NCBI GenBank assembly: GCA_037074705.1
Contig: CM073593.1
Location: 19,991,001 to 20,055,000 of the forward strand
Length of the DNA stretch: 64,000 nucleotides
Source: Zhengitettix transpicula
Lineage: Eukaryota > Arthropoda > Insecta > Orthoptera > Tetrigidae
Direction of reading: 5' to 3'
Made by a program: the position numbers and the translations under genes. Within the stretch, counting starts at the first letter, position 1, and each line of letters starts with the position of its first letter. Of the stretch, positions 13,330 to 24,700 are shown piece after piece. The notes below the pieces were generated by a model that had not been told where the DNA came from, searched no databases, and saw only the letters and a list, made by a program, of their open reading frames with translations.

Positions 13330-14700
13330 CTGTTGCGGATTTAACTTGGTGGAAGACTCTGTGTGTTGGGGCACCACACGGGAAGAAAATTAAACAAGCG
13401 TAATACAACTGGATGCGATAAAATAACGAGACTTTTTTAAAAAAAACATATAAATATTATATGTAACTTTTTCAATGTTTAATGCACACTGGTTGAATGC
13501 TCAAAATGAACTGAACTGTATTGTTTTACTGAAAAGACAAAAATTTTATCTCGTAAAACAATAGAAGTTCATAAAGATTCAGAGCATAGTGCAGTGATTT
13601 ATCCTTTGGCTTTGGCAGCGACAAGTTGCTCTCTGCGACCCAATCTCTTCTTCCTCTCCGCTACAGCAGCTGGTGGATGCGGAGTCGGCAATGCTAGTAG
13701 GCAGGTAGATGATCGCATTAAGCTCGGTGGAGGATAGGGAGACAGAGAGTTGTAGGTTGAATAGCTGGTACCCATTACTTTGAATTCGACAATTTGTGCC
13801 TGAATGGCAAAAAATTCAGACCTTTGCTGACAAATGGGGTTCAGGGTCTCCAAAATTTGAAATATTTTCACTCCTCAGCCCATCTGGGCAAACCGTTGAT
13901 TTCAGGTAAGTGGGCATAGAAAAACATATAACTGAGAAGACTATAAGGAGAGTTGACTGTGTTATAGCAATGGGAAAATAAATGACAAGATTGGTAATAC
14001 AAATTATCAATTATGGTTTCATTATTTTCCAAAGATGAAACATTCTTATGGAGATTGGTTTACTTTGAATTGTGTTATTGCACTTCAAATGTATTTTAGG
14101 TTAAGGGATATTAAATTAAAGTAAACTTTTATTACTTTTTTTGTGTTACAAACAATTTTTACTTGTTATTTTGAAAAAGCATATGTAACATTAAAAATAT
14201 ATTCCACATAAAATTGGATGTTTTATGAAAATAAACTACTTCCATATGACATTACATATTTGTTACTATATTAAAAAAAATTCACAATTCATTGTTAACA
14301 ACAAAACTAAACACTGTACACCAATTGTAATAATAATTGACATAAAAGTTTCTTTTTCACTTTAGGCAAAATTAGACTTCAAAATTGGTATCACGAAACA
14401 AATACAAGAAAAAGAAAGAGAAGAAATTCGTCAACGCAAAGAACAATTTAATGAAATAGAGAAATTAAAATTAGCAGAAAGAGAAAGGCTAAGTAATATT
14501 AAGGAGACTATGAAAAGAAAGGTCCAGGAATTAAAGTAAGCAATTTATATATAGATAATTGAAAGAAATGTAATTAAAGCAAGTGACACATATTTTCTCT
14601 ATTTTTCAGAAATTACAATGTTCCTGAAAATTACGTGAAAGGAGTGGAAAGGCAATTGAAACTTAATGAAGATGCAGATGATTGCAAAGTTAAAAAATAA
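6856..14700 (+). CDS. CFAP45: Cilia- and flagella-associated protein 45 (CFAP45/CCDC19)
   Basis: CFAP45 is a filamentous protein inside axonemal doublet microtubules. Coding exons are 6856-7079, 7399-7539, 7781-7941, 8056-8245, 10090-10263, 10405-10578, 12806-13021, 14366-14535 and 14610-14700. All junctions are GT-AG and the phases are consistent. From the ATG at 6873 the product is 507 residues (human about 550), almost wholly charged coiled coil. Family hallmarks are LLIPSKKP near the start, VLTKKE opening exon 2, the stretch ILSTKCQAIRD in exon 3, EKEIARLRAMQ-like KEREIARLRALQERQQD in exon 6, REFERIL in exon 7, and VPENY near the end. Exon 1 begins at an acceptor and is open upstream of Met 6873, so the true start could lie in an unseen upstream exon. 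AATAAA follows the stop at 14740. The sixth intron (10579-12805) contains the cyclin H gene on the other strand. In insects a role in sperm flagella and sensory cilia is expected (inference). Confidence 0.93.
8780..9345 (-). mobile_element. Non-LTR retrotransposon 3' end relic, plus an adjoining element end
   Basis: On the minus strand 8921-9142 encodes NWIGHILRESCL...DIIEGQMDG.PGRERG, the conserved tail found after the thumb of many insect non-LTR reverse transcriptases (WIGHILR..., GRRGRRR, LDDLKE). Upstream pieces continue to about 9330 in shifted frames. Next to it, 8795-8810 reads GATACACCCTGTAT, an end signature shared in reverse with the transposon at 14818. Everything lies in a CFAP45 intron. 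Confidence 0.6.
11004..12426 (-). CDS. CCNH: Cyclin H, regulatory subunit of CDK-activating kinase and TFIIH
   Basis: Cyclin H binds CDK7 and MAT1 to form the CDK-activating kinase, part of TFIIH in the nucleus. There are two coding exons: 12426 down to 12212, and 11799 down to 11004 (stop). The 412-base GT-AG intron splits an Arg codon at phase 2. The product is 336 residues (human 323). The start at 12426 is supported by the family-typical N terminus MYASSTHRKSWTF. The first cyclin box follows with MPRPVVGAAFHYFKRFYLHN, DYHPKEMLVTC.YLASKVEEFNVS and LLLMLHLNYNLTVHHPFRP. The second box has DAILLYSPSQIALAAILHAASK. The C terminus is acidic (EEDDDDDGY). The whole gene lies in a CFAP45 intron in antisense orientation. 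An AATAAA on the minus strand occurs at 10979-10974, 25 bases past the stop. Confidence 0.97.
11979..12099. mobile_element. 95-bp insertion flanked by 13-bp direct repeats in the cyclin H intron
   Basis: The sequence ACATAATTATGTG occurs at 11979-11991 and again at 12087-12099. It brackets a less AT-rich 95-base segment containing AAACGCGACGTTTCGACGG. The arrangement fits a target-site duplication around a short retroposed or non-autonomous element. The repeated word is itself palindromic, which weakens the argument slightly. Confidence 0.5.
13029..13329 (-). mobile_element. tRNA-derived SINE, family A, between two (TA)n tracts
   Basis: Read on the minus strand, the segment carries an A-box-like stretch (complement of 13237-13259) and a B box, GGGTTCAAGTC (complement of 13201-13211), followed by CCGCCTGGGTCAAATATTTTC. 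This is the layout of a tRNA-derived SINE head. Related copies occur at 26795-27056, 27988-28415 and 28515-28720. (TA)n tracts border it on both sides (about 13029-13049 and 13301-13329). Confidence 0.7.
13560..13920 (+). mobile_element. Fragment of foldback / Penelope-like terminal repeat
   Basis: The segment 13831-13862 reads CTGACAAATGGGGTTCAGGG followed by TCTCCAAAATTTG. Then comes CTGGGCAAACCGTTGATTTCAGGTAAG, the recurring tail phrase of the foldback repeats at 38 kb and 59 kb. The upstream, GC-richer part (13599-13700) is open on the minus strand and ends in a lysine/arginine-rich stretch, but I do not recognise it. Confidence 0.45.
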
Positions 14701-14817
14701 TAATATAAAATTTTCATGATTCTACAAGTTATTTTTCAAAATAAATCTTGAAGGAAAATTTACAATAGTAACTTTTTAATTCTATCATACTAGATATTTC
14801 AAATAATTTTTAAGATA

Positions 14818-15310
14818 TATAGGGTGTTTCAGAATTCAGATTACATACTTGAATGGGTTGTACGGAAAGGCTTAGTGGATAAAGTTTTGACAAGGAACCC
14901 ATGTTCAGAAATGTACCAATTGGAAGAAAAATAAGTTGGAAGAAGTTGCTTCTGGTACACAAACAAAATGGGCTGAGGGCTAATGTGTGTTTTGTGTTTA
15001 CAATCGGTTCTGCTGAGTCAGCGTTCATGTCGGTTATCATTCAGTCATTGAGCAGTGCAGGACAAGAGAGTAAAGGATGGTACAATTCACATTTCAAGAT
15101 TACACTGAGATGTTGATAATTTACAGTGAAGCTGGACAAAATGGTCGAGCTGCACAACGCATGAATCACAAAAGCCTCACTCCATCAATTACAATTTTTT
15201 CAGTTACAACAACAGCTATGAGAAACGGGTATCTTTGAAGTTAGGAAGGCTGACTGTGGAGCTCCATGGAGGTGCCAAACACTCGACTTAAAAAGAAATT
15301 CCTTTGAAAT
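14818..15310 (+). mobile_element. DUF4817-type transposon relic
   Basis: The element opens with AGGGTGTTTCAG, a common end of insect DNA elements. At about 15093-15150 it encodes YTEMLIIYSEAGQNGRAAQRM in one frame, matching the helix-turn-helix N-terminal domain (DUF4817 type) found in many arthropod transposable elements. Beyond about 15200 the frame breaks. It lies just after the CFAP45 stop codon. Confidence 0.55.
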
Positions 15311-18300
15311 ATTATTTTCTACTCAGCTCAATTGGACCAACTGTTGATTTCAGGTAAGTCGACTATGCTATTAACTCATTTTGATAGGGAAGATAAACAG
15401 GGTAGCTGCCTTACCTTAAATTAACAGTTGGTAATCAAGCTGTGCATAAATAAAAAATAAAATTTTTGAGGATCATAAGTATAAGTAGGTCAGAACTGCC
15501 ATAAGTATAAGTAGGTCAGAACTGCAAGCCAGCTGGGCATGAACTTCTGCGTAGCCCGATAAAGTAATTATTAGATCAGTACACCATGCCCAAGAAAGGC
15601 ACATAAACAAAAATGTGGTGTGAAAATTTAGTTTCAACACACCTTTCAAATGCATATTGTATTACTTTAGCACTCAATACTTTTTTCAAGTACAAATTAG
15701 TATGACAACTGTAATTTGCAAAGTATATGTAATGTAACAACAAATAGTAAACACATTTACATTTCAGTAATCAAAAATAAATGTCCATTATAAACTGACA
15801 CTATATAGCCTAATTTACATAAACCTCTAATAGGCAGCAATTTAGATATATAAAGATACTGGTACAAAATTTGTGTGTAGGTTATGCTATATTTTTTCAA
15901 ATTCATTCTAGAACTAATATAGTTAAGGTTACCAGGCTTCCCAATTAATTGGAATTACCATCAAATTTAAGTCCTGAACTAACCTTCAGGGATGTCAAAA
16001 TTCCAAATTATCGAATTTTTCGATTATGCATCCTTTTTAAATTTCGTACATATGCATACATTGAGATTTATACCACATGTGCAAGTATATTCTCTGCAGA
16101 GGATAACAGTAATTTGTAGAGAATATTCTCGTTTATGGCGATTAATGGAATACATTTTTTATAGATGTAGTTGAAAGCATTCTACAGTGCACTGTAAACT
16201 ATTATTTCAATCATTGTCAAGTGTGTGATTATGAATATATATTCATAATAATACTGTCTACACTAAATATATATCTCGAATTTGTTTTTAAATTTATACT
16301 CATTACTCAACTGCTCAAAGCATAAACCACCCATTAGCTAAACAGAATTTTTAAAAAAAACATTCAATCCACGTTTACACTTAAAATCCAAAAGTAGCAT
16401 TTGTTTCCACAGAAATGTAATATGTACTTAACTATTTTTCTATATTCGAAATAAAATATACAGCTAGTAAAAAAAATTGTTAATTATGTCAAATATACCT
16501 CATAAACAAACAGCTTGAAATAAATTTACCAATCAATTTCATGGTACACAATCGAGATCAGCACATTTGTAGAACACAACTGCTTCCCGCTCCATAAAAT
16601 AAACATACGACTTCACGTCTACCAATACCTGCTTGCTTAGCTAGCCGATGTTGGCAAAATGTGAAATTAATGAAATAAGAGAAACATAAACAAAATTTAA
16701 TGCAAATTTTAATTTGTTTTAAATATGCAGATAAATCTTTTATTAATGACTAACTTGTCAATTTTAAATTAAGTTTATTATTATGTATTATCAAAATACT
16801 ATTTTAGATAATGAATTAACCAGATGAAATATAAAATGAAATATGATAAATTAAGTATTACACAACGTTCGTCAGTCCTTGTTGATTGTCAGTTTATTCA
16901 AAAACGTAAGAGTGTAAGAATAATTGAAGCACCTATTAATGTTTGCAAAAACAATATGCTTTATTCGTTGAGTTTTGTCAACTAAAATGTGCAGTACTGA
17001 CGCCTAGGCTCTTGTGTTTTTTTTAGTTTTCTTAGCACCTAAAGAAAGGAACAAGGTTATCTGAAACGTTGTGTAGTATTTATATCATCACTTCTTTGTA
17101 TGTATTTGGCTAATTTTCTCATTATTAATTTTTGAAATATGCTAGATTTGTTGTCTAGACCAATATTTCCTTCTGGGATGTTTTATCTATTCTATTTATC
17201 GCAGATGCAGATAGACAAAACATATTTAAAGTTTTATGCCGACATTCAGACGAACACCGTTTAAAACCTTTATTTGCATTGCATTGCCGCCTTTGGAGCG
17301 GTTTCGGATACTCACAGCCTTATGTGGTCGCGAACATCGTGTTTACGTACTATAACTGTAGTTAAGAATCTCATGGAATGCCTAACACACACACAATAAG
17401 ACAGGGCTGGTTTAAAATGATTGGGGGAATACACGTTATTCCTCTACGCATGCAGAGGTTAATCTTCAAGATTGATATGTTTGCGTTTACTAATATAAGT
17501 TTCACCCGTTTAAAGGTTTTATTACTTTTATAAATTGCAATAAAGTCGCAGAATAATCCCGATTTTTTCTCGAATTAATTAGTTATTGTGTTAAAATTAA
17601 AACGAAAGGCTTACAACTCTTGCATTGTGGAATACGTTTTTAAAACAGTCGGAACTCAAAATGATCACAAGACACTATTGAATAGAATAAAAATAGTAGT
17701 AGTATTTAGTTCAAAATCTCTTTATACAAAGACTAGATCAAGACAAAATACTGTGAAAATTAATATAAGAGTATTACGAAAAGCACATTATATTTAGAAA
17801 TATGAAATGATAGCATTTACAGTAAAATAATTATTTGGTAATTTTCAAACAATTTTAGATTTACTTATTGAGATAATAAAATATTTGTAACCAGATATTC
17901 TTCCACTGAATACAAACAGCGAGTGAGTAGAATTCTTTTGACATTAATTCGAAAAGATTTGTAGTTAGCTTTTATTATTTGTTCCAAACAAACTTTTTAA
18001 AGTATGTAAGAACATGTGTCTGGGAGAATTTGTAACTCCCTTAATAAAACAATTACTTAGTTGTACAAGTATTTTAACGAATATTTAATATAATTTTCTG
18101 GTTTTTATTCCGTCTTTTTCTTCAATTTAACGTTTAATTTTTAAGTGATATTTCATTAAATTAATTTATGTAATATCCTAATTAAATACATATAAAAAAT
18201 TCTGATGTCGACCCTATTTTCAAATGTGCTAAACAATAAAATGAAAAATATTACGTGATAAATCGCCGTATCAAACAGCAATGGATGCAGATATTATTTA

Positions 18301-18583
18301 AATTACATGGAATTATAGCTTATTTATCCCATTAATGATGTTTTTCCGAAAGACGTCACCTGTTTAATACAGGAATGTCTTTTGTATACAAAAACGAACT
18401 TATTGTTGACAGATCGTACTACCAACACTTTAACAAATACTTATAATCAATTAAATTTCGGTCTTTTTAAAACTCATTTAGTAATCGAGTTATTTGGAAT
18501 GCTTCGCGTTTTTATGAAGATGGAACACCGAATGATTAAACAACATCAATTATAATTCTACCAAATCGTTAACTCTGGTACAA
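15311..18583. other. Intergenic AT-rich stretch between CFAP45 and ZDHHC23
   Basis: No coding region is recognised. At 15311-15365 is another copy of the phrase GGACCAACTGTTGATTTCAGGTAAG. At about 15474-15525 a 26-base unit (CATAAGTATAAGTAGGTCAG...) is tandemly duplicated. At about 17035-17100 is one arm of the foldback family seen at 4.1 and 45.3 kb. The remainder shows nothing I can identify. Confidence 0.45.
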
Positions 18584-21500
18584 ATGCTGGATAATGATCC
18601 GCTGTGTTGTTGTGAGTATTTCAGCCTCCAAAATGAAAGAACTCATATTCTACAGTTCTGCTGTAACTGTGATGAATTAGACCAATGCGTTGACAGGTAT
18701 CCCATTTATTTTCATTTCATTCCTATGTATTTTCAGATTTAAGAAAGCAATAAACACCATGCGACCTATTATAAAATATTTTAATTGCATAAAACCACTA
18801 CAATCATCTAACAATCGTGTAGTATTTACAATTTTTATCTTTTGTACGAAAAGGTTACTACATCATTTATATTATTTATTTAAAACAATATATTTAAAAT
18901 TAAATAGAACGCCAATATAAAATATAGGTTTTGTAGTCCTTTACTTTATTTATTTATAATCTTTTAATATATATATAATATAATATAAAATGTTCTGAAC
19001 TACTCTTACAACAAAGTGTGCCCTATTACAAAATATTTTCCTTAATTCAATATATGACATAATAATTAATTAATTATATTTGCATCTTAAAAAAGTGAGT
19101 TTCATTAAATTACAATTTTTTTAACTTTTATATATGATGTCATTTTATGTTTCTACATTTTAGGTTATCCATGTTACAGGTTACTGACTTGTCGCAAAGT
19201 ACCAAAAGCAAAATTAGCAAACATTATGACAACACTTCAGGACAGGTTGAGAGTTCCTTGGCCTCGTGGTGGAGCACGCCAAGTGTCTCTAGATGCAGTT
19301 TTACCCATTATAATCCTTCCAATTCTTGCTTGTTTATCTTGTCAAGGTCCTTTGTGGACAGTTGCTGCATTAGGACCACTACCATTTGCTTATTGCTTTT
19401 TGCAACGATGCTTATTACCACGTTCTCGATTCTTCTTTGCATGGGCATCTGTTTCTGTCATTTTTTCTCTATTAGTCTTTGAAATTAGTGTAGTTCCCTT
19501 GCTGGAAATACTTCCTTTAGAAAATATAGTTCTCATGACACTTACCTGTACAGCTCTGCTTGGTACACATTTTGTTCGCATAAAAGCAGCATCCGGAGTT
19601 GCAACAGCATTACTTCCTATTGAGGGTGGAATACCCTGTGCTGTATGTCGGAAAAGGGTACCTCCTCGATCACATCATTGTTATAATTGCCAGACATGTG
19701 TCATCAACAAAATACATCACTGTGTATGGTTAGTTTTACTTTTATGACTAATAAATATATATAATAGAGAAAATTAATATTTATTATTATACAATTATTT
19801 CAAATTTGAAAAAATTCAATTGCTTATTAAGAATGTGTTATTCTTTTTAGGAAATGAATTATATATGAAACTTATTATTTGGCTAGGTTAGACTGCTGTA
19901 TAGGAGAGTCTAATTGGCAGTTGTTCCTTTTTTCACTGGTTCTTGGTGCCAGTGCTCTAATTTATGGAGCTGTTCTAACACTTACATCAGTGTGTCATCC
20001 TTTTTTTTTCCTTGACACAATATTGCTACCTGATGACTGTGGTGATGTTTATCATGATTTTCAGTAAGTACATATTATTTAAAGTTATATATTATTGTAA
20101 ATTAACTTGTATAATTTTTTATAGTTTACTTTGAAATATAAGTTTTTATAAATGTAGATAATAAATATCACCCTATAAAAATATTCAACTACCTAGATAT
20201 TCTATATATTAAAAACTTCAACAATTCAGATGTTGTTTGGTGTATGAAAGTATACCTAATTTGACACACAAACAATAATTTTATTTTTTTAAGCAAGGAT
20301 GTTTGAATTAATAGTAGTTTTTTGAAATTGTGTACATATAGAAAAATACCAAAACTCAAGTTGCTGTTTAATTATTTGTAATATACAAGCTATGAGATAA
20401 GTTTTATCAGGACATGGCATTGTAACACGTCAACAAAGCTTTGGGATTCACCCATTGTTAGACTACTACTGCCAAACAAATATAACAATGAAATATGTAT
20501 TTCCAATCAGTCACTCCCAATTTCATGTTACATTATGCTCCCCCCAAGAATAAAATAGAATGCAAATATTAAATCATACATACAAACAGCCAACCTTTTT
20601 TTTAGTACCCCTTAAAATTAATTAAATCATGTTATGTAGCACAAAATTATTTGTGTTAGTTGTTGACATCAACTAATTATAACTAACTTTGAATACATAA
20701 ATCTTTACATTTTTTGTCATGATTCAAGATACTATTCCATCAAAAGAACCTTGAACCTTCTCCATGTAAACAGACATTTCTACCATGTTATTTCACTCAG
20801 CTGTTTGCACAGAACCTCAAAATTACAATAGCAAAAACTTTCTTTCTGAAACAATTTTCTAAAACTTTTTTTCAACTAAAATTACTATATTAACTTTACA
20901 GTTCATAGCATCAACTTATTAGGTATATAAACACTGCACTACCTGACGGAATATTTCATGAAACTTAAGTAATCCAATATCAACACATTTACCTTACTCA
21001 AAACTCAGACGTAACATAATTAAAACATGATTACATACAATAAGTAAACTTATACTTAAATGCTCTAAATAATTTACAAAGAAGAATTTTTTTTATGATA
21101 AAATGCCCATGGATCACATACACAAATGATTGACAGAAACTCATCCCTTAGGTTCCAAGGAATATTCACATGACAACACATTAATAAATGTTGACTCTTA
21201 ATTGTTCAACACTTTTTCCTGTCTTCTGCTATCCTCTTCATGTTCCTATATTTTCTGCTCCCTTTGATGTCATCTATTACTTTGTACAATTTGGTTCTAG
21301 CCTTTACAAACTAAATCCTTTTTACAAAGTTAGTCACGTACATCATGGTTTCTATATTTTTTTGGATAAATATTAACGACTTCGCCTTACACTGTGTACT
21401 TTGTCAAATAATCTATACCCTGAAATTGTTTACTCCCTTTATAATTCGACAAGGGAGAAGAACTGGGTAGGGCTTGTACTGAAATGGGACTGCTTACAAA

Positions 21501-21716
21501 TGGTAGCTATGGAATCACTAATTCAAGGGAAGAGATCGAGAGGAAGGCGAAAACACAAGGAAATAGATGACATCAAAGGAACAGCAAATAAATTAACATG
21601 AAGAAAATGGCAGAAGACAGGAGCATACTGAGAGCTATTGTGTGAAAACCTGCCTGTCGGCAGAACAGTACTGATAATGATTTGAATTATCTTTACAATA
21701 TCCCGGAGTATGTGGA

Positions 21717-21777
<61 letters not shown>

Positions 21778-24700
21778 CATTAGTAAAGATATGACATTGT
21801 CAAAAAATAATTGAAATATTGGTATGGAAAGAAAAGAGAGATAGGTTGTGGCTTACCTGAACGTGAAGTGCAGTGTCGCCATAAGGAACTGAAGGTTGTT
21901 CTTCAATTGCAGTATACCCTCTTTTTAGCAGGCATTGATTCATGTAATCCTGTGCTACTTTGAAGGGAGTCAATGTACTGTGTGTCCATGTTTTGAAGTA
22001 GAAATGAAGAAGTTTTTTTTTTGAAAACTTTCACATTTATCATAATTTAGTTTCCTCATACTTGCCAGAGTGTTCAATGGTCTTAACAAATACTTCTTAT
22101 AGAGCATATTTTTATGGTAATTATTAGCTTTCTCTGACATAAATTGTAAATGTGATCTCTCCTCTTCCAGCCTGTAACAAAGTTCATTCATTTTCAAAGA
22201 TAATGTAATGAATAAATATTTTCCCCAAATAGTATTGAAGTACTTAACAGGAAATTCACATTTAAGTGGGAGGTGTTGGCAATGAGTTTGATTATTTCTG
22301 GCAGCCAATTGTGAACTTTGCAAAAAAGTTGTTTTTACAGATGCATTGATCTGAGAGAATGTTCAGTTTGCACATCTTAGTGAAGGATAATTTATGGCTC
22401 CTGTTTTACGTCAGGACGACTAAGCAAGAGATACATATACTCTGCATCCAGTTCAGTTGTTAGTCGGCCAATATGAAGAGATACTTAATTATAGATTCAG
22501 TAGGAAGCATATTTAGAAAGACCAACAAGAATGAAAAAGTGAGAGGTTGAAGACCAGAAATAGAGTTTAGGAACATATGTAGAAGAAAGAACCTAAACAA
22601 GAAAATTCAACTTCATCACTTTTTTCTAAATAATAATCTGATTTAACTTTATATGACAATATTTAGTAATAACGACTTTCTCTTTCAATGAGTCAGGATG
22701 TGGGGATGGTTTCTTGTTTGGTACAGGATGCTACTAAGAAAATTGTGTATCACCTGGTGGGGCAACATTCACCAAACTAAAATTTTGTTTATTTTGGTCC
22801 TCCTCTATAGGCAGTGACTTACATTCAGTAGGACCCTTCCTGGTCAGCTTATTTTCAAGAATGTTATTTTGACCTCTAGGCATCCCACCTGTTAAATATC
22901 TCACATACAACATTATTGATATAAAATGGTTCTTTTCTTAAATCCAGGACTGCCTTGTTTTTTGGAACCCGTTCTACCCAAAACATTATTAGAATATGTA
23001 TTCCCAATTGGGCACACCCAATTTCATGTTACAATATGTATAAGTTAATTAAGTGCAATTATACATACAAACACACGGATATTAATGCTTGTCCCAATAT
23101 TGGAAAAGTAACTTTTCATACATATGTGATTGAATGGATTGGGCAAGTTGCCAGATTTATCAAGTAGGTACCACATTATGTGAGTGTGGGATGAAAACAT
23201 GAACAAAAGTAATTATTTGTGACAAACAAATAAATAGTGTGCTGAGAGTATCAATTTATAAATACAATGCATTCTCTATATATCTTTAAAATGATTATGG
23301 TGGTAAATAAAGAAGAAGAAAAAAATTCCAGGGCAAAACAGAGCTAACCCCTATAATACTAGGGCAGACTATTTTAGAGTGCAGACTAATTCAAAAAATC
23401 TGAGCATGACTCATTTTTGAAAAGAATGATATTTTATAATAAACTGCCACTTTACATAAAAGAATTGCAAGGCAAGCACTTTGAAATAACTCTGAATGAG
23501 TATTTAGTAAATAAATGTAATAAATAAAACAGAGTGTTTGTATGTATGTATATATATATTTGTTTGTGTGTATGTTCCTTATACAAATCTACACCGGTGG
23601 ATCAAATTTCTCCAAATTTCGTGCACGTGTTCTTTGCGACCAGGAAACAAACACTGTCGGGGTGAGACACGTCTACCCACCCAGCAGCGGGGGTGGAAAT
23701 ATTCAAACATGGTAAAACAGCCTATATTTTAGGCAGATAAATATTTTCAAGGATCAAATCATTGTTAATCAATGTTTTCTGAGTATAATTTCAACCCCTT
23801 ACAACATGGGAAAGGAGCACTTTTAGGTGTGGGGGTGGACGGGCGTTCCAAATAAATAATGCAAATAAAACTGAGATTACAATCAAATCCAGGGTTTTGG
23901 ATAATTCTGATTTTAATTATGATATTCAATTGGCCATCTAACCCCAGGATGGATGGGGTGGACATTTTCAAACATGCAAAATGGTCGATATTTGCATGGA
24001 ATAAATATTTTTCGGGGTTAATTAAATTTTTTGTATTTCTATCCACATTATGTGTGTAAAATTTTAACCCCTTGTGGCATGAGGGGGGAGCATGCTTGGG
24101 GTTAAAAGTAAATAATGCGGAAATTACCAAGATTCAAGTCAAATCAAAGCTAATCGCTGTTGCTGAGTTCATTTATGACAATCTGACGCACAGGGGTACC
24201 CTGCCCTGTGTTGGGAGGGGTTGGGTGGAGGAGGCGGAGAGTAGAATTTTAAAATAAGTTAACAGGCCGTAATTTGTGTTGAATAAATATATTTCAGGAA
24301 CAATGAGATTATTAAAATTTCTCTATATGGTCTCCGTGTATAATTTCAACCCCTTTCAGAATTGGTAGAAGAGCTGCCCTTACTAGTGGAGGTTCGTTAC
24401 ACAAAAATAACGTTAAAACAATTGAGATTAGAGTCAATTGAGTTTAATTATACAATCAATTGACGATTTAATCCCCAGGGGCAGGGGTGTACGGGGGTGG
24501 AAATTTTGAAACATGCAATTGCTGCAGATATTAGCGTTGAATATACAGCGTTGTGTAAAAGTTCAACTCTTTTTTGCATAAGAGGGGAGCACGCTTAGGG
24601 GTGAGGGTGGGCGGTGTTGGACATTTTCTAACATGTTAAATAGTTGATATTTGTGTGAAATAAATGATTGTCAAGGTTAATTAGGTAGTTATTATTTCTA

